Source: Bacilli bacterium
GTDB taxonomy: Bacteria > Bacillota_I > Bacilli_A > RF39 > UBA660
Assembly (NCBI GenBank): GCA_024693165.1
Contig: JAILLM010000153.1
Location: 1-19,217 of the forward strand
Length of the DNA stretch: 19,217 nt
Direction of reading: 5' to 3'
The notes under the pieces are model-generated. The model saw nothing but the letters and a program-made list of their open reading frames with translations, was not told the DNA's origin and made no database searches. This document shows, one piece after another, positions 15,323 to 19,217 of the stretch. Within the stretch, counting starts at the first letter, position 1; each line of letters starts with the position of its first letter. Position numbers and translations under genes: made by a program.

Positions 15323-16192
15323 ATTTTTTAAATATGTTTCTTCTCCGTTAGATAATTTTACTTTAAAAGCATATCCAACTACATATCCATACTTATTTAG
15401 AAGTTCAATTGTTTCTTGATCTACGACTGTAGCTCCAGCATATTCACTAGGAATATATTTATTTAGATCTTCAGTAATAAGTTCTAACATATAGTTATAA
15501 GCTTCACTTTCATCATCATTTTCATATGCTTTATCGAATTTAATAAATGCATATTCATCTTTAAAGTCTTCGATTGCTGGTTCTGTACTAGCAATATTTA
15601 AGTTACTTTCTTTTACTTCTTTTAATGAATAACCTTCTTTAATAGTTAAAGATGCAGTCTTTTCAGTTTTATTTCCACTTTGGTCTTCAATTATTAAAGT
15701 TAAATTATAAATACCTACTTCAGTATAATCTTTATCATCTTTTAAAGTAACCTTACATGGTTTTGAATAATCATTACACGATTTAATAAAATCATCTAAT
15801 TCATAATCATCATCAGGACCAATTGTAACATCTTGAGTAGTTACTTCAGGTGCTTTAGTATCAATAACTATAATCTTACCTTCTTTAATTTGATGATTAT
15901 ATTTAACTGTATATTTATATTCACCAGTTTTTTCTACTACTTCACCTAATTTTAATCCATCAACTTTAATTGTATATTCAGTAGTATTATTTAATTTACC
16001 AGTTACATAATCACTTACTTTTTTAGATAAAGTATTACCAACTTCAATCTTAATTTCTTTCTTTATATGTAATGAATTTGCACCAATTAAATAGATACCT
16101 AATACAACTGCACATCCAACTATTATTAAAGTAATAAATACTTTAAATATAATCTCTTTTCTACTTAAATCCTCTACATAGAAATCTTCCAT
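15308..16192 (-). CDS. Membrane-anchored surface protein with an Ig-like (DUF5011-type) domain
   Basis: The 294-residue product has a short cytoplasmic N-terminus and a membrane anchor at about 14-36 (IIFKVFITLIIVGCAVVLGIYLIG), and the rest is predicted outside. Residues about 41-108 form a beta-rich segment. Residues about 111-185 match the bacterial Ig-like DUF5011 pattern: 'DTKAPEV', a Cys pair (Cys139, Cys146), 'YTEVGIYNLTLIIEDQSGNKTE'. Residues 196-294 are an unrecognised domain. The Ig-like part suggests adhesion or a structural spacer at the cell surface; that is family knowledge, not proof. The ATG at 16190-16192 follows AGGTGG. It starts directly after the stop of the 16193-16549 gene, with no spacing, so both are in one operon. 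No sortase motif is visible. Confidence 0.85.
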   Translation of the reverse strand: MEDFYVEDLSRKEIIFKVFITLIIVGCAVVLGIYLIGANSLHIKKEIKIEVGNTLSKKVSDYVTGKLNNTTEYTIKVDGLKLGEVVEKTGEYKYTVKYNHQIKEGKIIVIDTKAPEVTTQDVTIGPDDDYELDDFIKSCNDYSKPCKVTLKDDKDYTEVGIYNLTLIIEDQSGNKTEKTASLTIKEGYSLKEVKESNLNIASTEPAIEDFKDEYAFIKFDKAYENDDESEAYNYMLELITEDLNKYIPSEYAGATVVDQETIELLNKYGYVVGYAFKVKLSNGEETYLKNNQES

Positions 16193-16549
16193 TTATATCC
16201 ACCTCGAAAAATAAATATTTTTTGTATAACCAACCTCATAATTATCAAATACATCAATAATCCAAGAAACTATCGCATCCATTATATCAGTTCCTTTACG
16301 AACCTTTATATTCTCCATTTGTGCTCTTAGTTCTTTTCTAAAGAAATAATCATCAATATATTTATTTAATATTAAATCTAATTCTTCTAATCTTTTAACT
16401 TGTTTTGAATCACTAACATCTATCATAAACACAAATCTATGATAAATATCTATTAGTTTTTCAGATAAATCATCTTCTTCAAAATAATCAAAGTTAATTA
16501 TTTTATAAAAATTAGGACAATGTTTTAATACTTGTTTATTCTTATTCAT
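16193..16549 (-). CDS. Unknown 118-aa soluble protein, first gene of an operon with the Ig-like protein
   Basis: Two in-frame ATGs are possible (16553-16555 and 16547-16549). The first directly abuts the GGGTAG ribosome binding site, so the second is preferred, giving 118 residues starting MNKNKQVLKHCPNFYK. The protein is mostly helical, acidic in the middle (FEEDDLSEKLIDIYHRF) and rich in aromatic residues. It has no membrane segment and one cysteine. Its TAA is immediately followed by the ATG of the Ig-like membrane protein, so the two are co-transcribed and probably translationally coupled. An extended -10 promoter lies just upstream. I do not recognise the family. Confidence 0.75.
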   Translation of the reverse strand: MNKNKQVLKHCPNFYKIINFDYFEEDDLSEKLIDIYHRFVFMIDVSDSKQVKRLEELDLILNKYIDDYFFRKELRAQMENIKVRKGTDIMDAIVSWIIDVFDNYEVGYTKNIYFSRWI

Positions 16550-16567
16550 AACCATCTACCCTAATTA

Positions 16568-16575
16568 ATTATATC
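16568..16575 (-). promoter_or_regulatory. Extended -10 promoter of the 16549-15308 operon
   Basis: Minus-strand TGATATAAT (TATAAT at plus 16568-16573), then TAATTAGGGTAG, so the ribosome binding site starts about 6 bp after the -10. The -35 is poor, and the upstream terminator's T run ends about 10 bp away. Confidence 0.5.
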
Positions 16576-16583
16576 ATTAAACA

Positions 16584-16613
16584 AATAAAAAAAGTAGCAC
16601 ATAAATGCTACTT
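16584..16613 (-). terminator. Rho-independent terminator of the pilin-DUF285 gene
   Basis: AAGTAGCA and TGCTACTT (plus 16606-16613 and 16592-16599) form an 8-bp stem with a 6-nt loop, followed by T residues. Its stem sequence closely matches the terminator at 18659-18687. Confidence 0.85.
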
Positions 16614-16624
16614 AAAATAAACAG

Positions 16625-18619
16625 TTATTCTTTTAATGTTAAATACCCATTTGATGAAGTATTAGCTCTAGTTTTATCTATATAATTCGCATCAAAGTTA
16701 GGAAGTTTAGAAGCTAAATCAAACATTTCTTTTGATGCTTTAACATTTGACATATCCCATTTATTTGAAACATAAATATTCTTCATTTCAGAACAATTTA
16801 AAAACATTTGTTGTGTATCGGTGACTTTACTTGTATTAAAACTGCTTAAATCCAATTTTTCAATACTTGCACAAGAAGTAAACATCCTGCGCATCGTCGT
16901 AACATTACTTGTATTAAAACTACTTAAATTTATTCGTTCTAAGTTATAACATTCATAAAACATTTGACTCATATCTGTTACACTTGATGTATCAAAACTT
17001 GATAAATCTAACTCAACCAAACCTTCACATCCATAAAACATCTTACTCATATTAGTAACTTTTTGGGTTTTAAAATTACCTAATTCAAGTGTTTTTAAAG
17101 AATCACAAGAAGCAAATAAATATAACATTGTTTTAACATTTGATGTATCAAAATTTTTAACATTTAAACTAATTAAAGACTTACATTCATAAAACATTTG
17201 CTCCATATTTGTAACTTTACTTGTATCAAAACTACTTACATCTAATGAAACTAAAGCTTTACATCCATAAAACATTTGCTTCATATTAGTTACTTTTAAT
17301 GTTTTAAATTTTGTTAAATCAATAGACTTTAACGAATTACAAGTTGCAAACATTAAAGACATATCAGTTACATTTTCTGTATCAAAACCACCTATATTTA
17401 TCTCTTCTACCTTTTTACACTCAAAAAACATTCTCGACATATTCGTAACATTTGATGTTTTAAAATTACTTACATCTAATGTAGTTAAATTAATACATTC
17501 CGCAAACATCAAAGACATATTGGTTACTCTTCCAGTATTGAAATTACTTAAATCAAGTGTAGTGATTAATAAACATTCATAAAACATTTGCATCATATTA
17601 GTTACTTTACTAGTATCAAAATTACTTACATCAATACTATTTAAAGAATTACAATAAGTAAACATTTTTGACATATTTTGTGCATTACTAGTATCAAAAT
17701 TACTTAGATCAATACTTTTTAATTCTCTACAATAAGCAAAGGAATAATAAAAATTAGTTACATTACTTGTATTGACACTAGATAGATCAATTTCTTCTAC
17801 TCCAAGCCAATTATAAAACATCCTTTCACAATCACTATTCAAATATAATAAACTATTATTATCCGCATAGTAATATACTGTATTTCCATCTTTCCAAGCT
17901 AATATTTTATTTGGTGAATCACTTGTATTAATTTCTACAGTATCTACACCACTAGGTAAAGTATCACTTTTTAAAAAAGATTTAATATTTGAAAAATCAT
18001 CATAAAGATCATCACTTAGAGAAAATAAAGATCTAATCTTAACATTGAATTCTCTTCCGTTTAAGAAAATTGCAGAACGTTTCTTTTCATAATCTTCATT
18101 TTCAACGGGTTTATCTTCTTCATCGTTTTTATGACAAACAGAACAACTAGATTTTTTACATAAATATTCAATAGTAAATTGTTCTTCACTAAATTCAGAC
18201 TTTCTTTTTAAATAATCACTTAATTTCAAAGAAGAATCATTATAATGAAAAGCAGGTAAACCAAATTCATCATCATAAAGTGTTATATATGTATCATCAG
18301 TATTCATATCATATAATATCCATCCATTATAACTACCAGTATTACTTAATCCTAAATCGCTTTTTATATTATATATAACGCATGAATCTAAAGCCTCATC
18401 ATTCATATCTGCTTCAGCTATTTTTTGTCTAGCTAAATTCGAACTTTTATCTAAAAATTCACTAAATGTTTTTATCTTAGAAGATTGAATAGAAGATAAA
18501 ACATTTGGAATAGCCAAAAGCATAATTATCGCAAGAATTACAATTACAGCAAGTAATTCAACTAAAGTAAACCCCTTTTCTTTTAGTCTTTTCTTTACTT
18601 TAATAAATAACTTCATCAT
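16625..18619 (-). CDS. Prepilin-headed DUF285 (BspA-like) repeat surface protein
   Basis: The 664-residue product joins two modules. Residues 1-16 are a basic leader ending KEKG. The prepilin peptidase site G16|FTLVE and a hydrophobic helix (to about 40) follow, then a globular head (about 45-162, with CVIYNIKSDLGLSNTG, FHYNDSSLK and LCKKSSCSVC) paralogous to the 6098-7132 protein. Residues 163-272 are a linker with acidic stretches. Residues about 273-636 are 14 tandem 26-residue repeats of the DUF285/BspA type (LxxLDLSNFDTSNVTNMSxMFYxCxS), which form a rod-like surface domain and in related proteins act in adhesion. The C-terminus is GYLTLKE. The first of two tandem ATGs follows AGGAG at a 9-bp spacing. 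A -10 at 18640-18645 and a terminator bound it. Confidence 0.92.
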   Translation of the reverse strand: MMKLFIKVKKRLKEKGFTLVELLAVIVILAIIMLLAIPNVLSSIQSSKIKTFSEFLDKSSNLARQKIAEADMNDEALDSCVIYNIKSDLGLSNTGSYNGWILYDMNTDDTYITLYDDEFGLPAFHYNDSSLKLSDYLKRKSEFSEEQFTIEYLCKKSSCSVCHKNDEEDKPVENEDYEKKRSAIFLNGREFNVKIRSLFSLSDDLYDDFSNIKSFLKSDTLPSGVDTVEINTSDSPNKILAWKDGNTVYYYADNNSLLYLNSDCERMFYNWLGVEEIDLSSVNTSNVTNFYYSFAYCRELKSIDLSNFDTSNAQNMSKMFTYCNSLNSIDVSNFDTSKVTNMMQMFYECLLITTLDLSNFNTGRVTNMSLMFAECINLTTLDVSNFKTSNVTNMSRMFFECKKVEEINIGGFDTENVTDMSLMFATCNSLKSIDLTKFKTLKVTNMKQMFYGCKALVSLDVSSFDTSKVTNMEQMFYECKSLISLNVKNFDTSNVKTMLYLFASCDSLKTLELGNFKTQKVTNMSKMFYGCEGLVELDLSSFDTSSVTDMSQMFYECYNLERINLSSFNTSNVTTMRRMFTSCASIEKLDLSSFNTSKVTDTQQMFLNCSEMKNIYVSNKWDMSNVKASKEMFDLASKLPNFDANYIDKTRANTSSNGYLTLKE
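16712..17803 (-). repeat. Fourteen tandem 78-bp units encoding DUF285 repeats
   Basis: The coding repeat has a 26-codon period and strongly conserved blocks such as the ATAAAACATTTG (plus strand) that encodes the QMFY step. Units differ at variable positions, but stretches of 12-20 bp recur exactly. Homologous recombination or slippage in 78-bp steps would keep the frame. Related units occur in 18696-19217. Confidence 0.85.
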
Positions 18620-18639
18620 ATAAACTCACTCCTATAATA

Positions 18640-18647
18640 ATTATATA
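18640..18647 (-). promoter_or_regulatory. Probable -10 of the pilin-DUF285 gene
   Basis: Minus-strand TATAAT (plus 18640-18645) lies about 7 bp before the AGGAG ribosome binding site. No clear -35 is visible between it and the upstream terminator. Confidence 0.45.
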
Positions 18648-18658
18648 CTCAAAATATA

Positions 18659-18687
18659 ATAAAAAAAAGTAGCATTTACATGCTACT
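18659..18687 (-). terminator. Rho-independent terminator of the truncated DUF285 gene
   Basis: AGTAGCAT and ATGCTACT (plus 18680-18687 and 18668-18675) form an 8-bp stem with a 4-nt loop, followed by a run of T. It closely resembles the terminator after the neighbouring DUF285 gene. Confidence 0.85.
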
Positions 18688-18695
18688 CAAATGTT

Positions 18696-19031
18696 TTATT
18701 CCTTAGTAAAATAACCGCCTTCACTTTTATCTTTCGCCATTGCCACATCAATTTTGCTAGAATTATAATTTTGTAATGCTTTACATCCATAGAACATATC
18801 AGATGATTCAGTTACACTGCTTATATTAAATTCGTTAATTAATATTGTTTCTACCTTTTTACATTTATAAAACATTTCACTCATATCATTTACTTTAGTT
18901 GTATTAAAACTAGTTATATTTAAAGTAACTAAAGATTCGCAGTGACCAAACATAGAATTCATGCTTGTTACATTAGAAGTATCAAAACTAGTTATATTTA
19001 AATCTACTAAATCAAAACAATTATAGAACAT
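18696..19031 (-). pseudogene. DUF285 repeat protein, C-terminal part only; 5' end replaced by an inverted repeat
   Basis: The frame encodes about 111 residues (MFYNCFDLVDLNITSFDTSN and onwards): four DUF285 repeats and a short C-terminus ending GGYFTKE, comparable to the GYLTLKE end of the neighbouring gene. Reading back into the 5' side, the in-frame sequence meets a TAA just upstream of 19037. The only starts are a TTG (19035-19037) and an ATG (19029-19031) with no good ribosome binding site, and there is no prepilin or signal sequence. The sequence that should continue the gene upstream is found instead in the opposite orientation beyond 19032. The gene is therefore broken here, either biologically or by an assembly foldback. 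Confidence 0.8.
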
Positions 19032-19217
19032 TGCCAATCTTTAACTACTTTAGATTTAAGTAGTTTTAATACTAAGAATGTTACTTCTATGTATGGTATG
19101 TTCTATAATTGTTTTGATTTAGTAGATTTAAATATAACTAGTTTTGATACTTCTAATGTAACAAGCATGAATTCTATGTTTGGTCACTGCGAATCTTTAG
19201 TTACTTTAAATATAACT
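18912..19217. repeat. Perfect inverted repeat, two 120-bp arms around a 66-bp centre, running off the window end
   Basis: Left arm 18912-19031 and right arm 19098-19217 are exact reverse complements over all 120 bp. The right arm reaches the last base of the window, so the true length may be greater. The centre 19032-19097 is not self-complementary overall. Both arms encode the same DUF285 repeats, each reading outward from the centre. Confidence 0.95.
19032..19217 (+). pseudogene. Plus-strand DUF285 fragment, open to the window end
   Basis: Reading the plus strand from 19032 gives an uninterrupted, correctly phased DUF285 stretch: CQSLTTLDLSSFNTKNVTSM, YGMFYNCFDL and onwards to LVTLNIT at the window end. 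The 66-bp centre supplies the repeat that should precede the minus-strand fragment. There is no start codon or ribosome binding site, and an in-frame TAA lies at 19008-19010. It is either the 3' part of a second gene or the mirror copy of the same gene. Confidence 0.75.

Noticed and set aside
16712..17803. Regular repeats that might suggest a CRISPR array
   Set aside because: The 78-bp period is a coding period of 26 codons in an uninterrupted DUF285 protein, with no unique spacers between invariant repeats.

Overview
The window (about 30% GC) looks like chromosome from a low-GC Gram-positive bacterium of the Bacilli/Erysipelotrichia/Mollicutes-like group, probably gut-associated. The evidence is a PolC-type replicative polymerase, the queA/tgt and ruvA/ruvB neighbourhood, strong rho-independent terminators after almost every transcription unit, AGGAGG/AGGTG-type ribosome binding sites, and DUF285/BspA-type repeat surface proteins. 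TGG is the tryptophan codon, and none of the 16 stop codons I can read is TGA. The genetic code appears standard for the genes shown.

Layout. Positions 1-300 hold the 3' end of an unrecognised plus-strand gene that converges on rplS. Everything else is on the minus strand, so it is transcribed from right to left. From left to right on the map: rplS (ribosomal protein L19) with its own promoter and a candidate L19 leader; two small membrane-associated proteins of unknown function; a queuosine operon (queA, a 128-aa unknown gene, tgt); the Holliday-junction operon ruvA-ruvB, with a palindrome in its promoter; a prepilin-like protein with a type IV N-terminus; a 645-aa unknown protein with a Lys-Pro-Ala tail; an unusually large polC (1926 aa); a free-standing structured small RNA; a two-gene operon encoding an unknown 118-aa protein and a membrane-anchored Ig-like protein; a 664-aa fusion of a type IV prepilin head to 14 DUF285 repeats; and a truncated second DUF285 gene that runs into a perfect 120-bp inverted repeat reaching the window end.

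How the genes fit together. The left half is housekeeping: translation (rplS), tRNA queuosine modification (queA/tgt) and recombination (ruvAB). The right half mixes replication (polC) with cell-surface genes. The two long prepilin-like proteins (6098-7132 and 16625-18619) share a paralogous head of about 160 residues, which includes the FTLVE motif, a conserved globular part and a CxxC-type cysteine cluster. They carry entirely different C-terminal regions, so the head looks like a modular surface-display platform. No pilus assembly ATPase or prepilin peptidase is present here.

The observations most worth following are the inverted repeat at the right edge (an invertible or duplicated surface gene, or an assembly foldback), the pilin-DUF285 fusion, the structured RNA at about 15099-15266, and the large extra segments in PolC, one of them inside the proofreading exonuclease domain.
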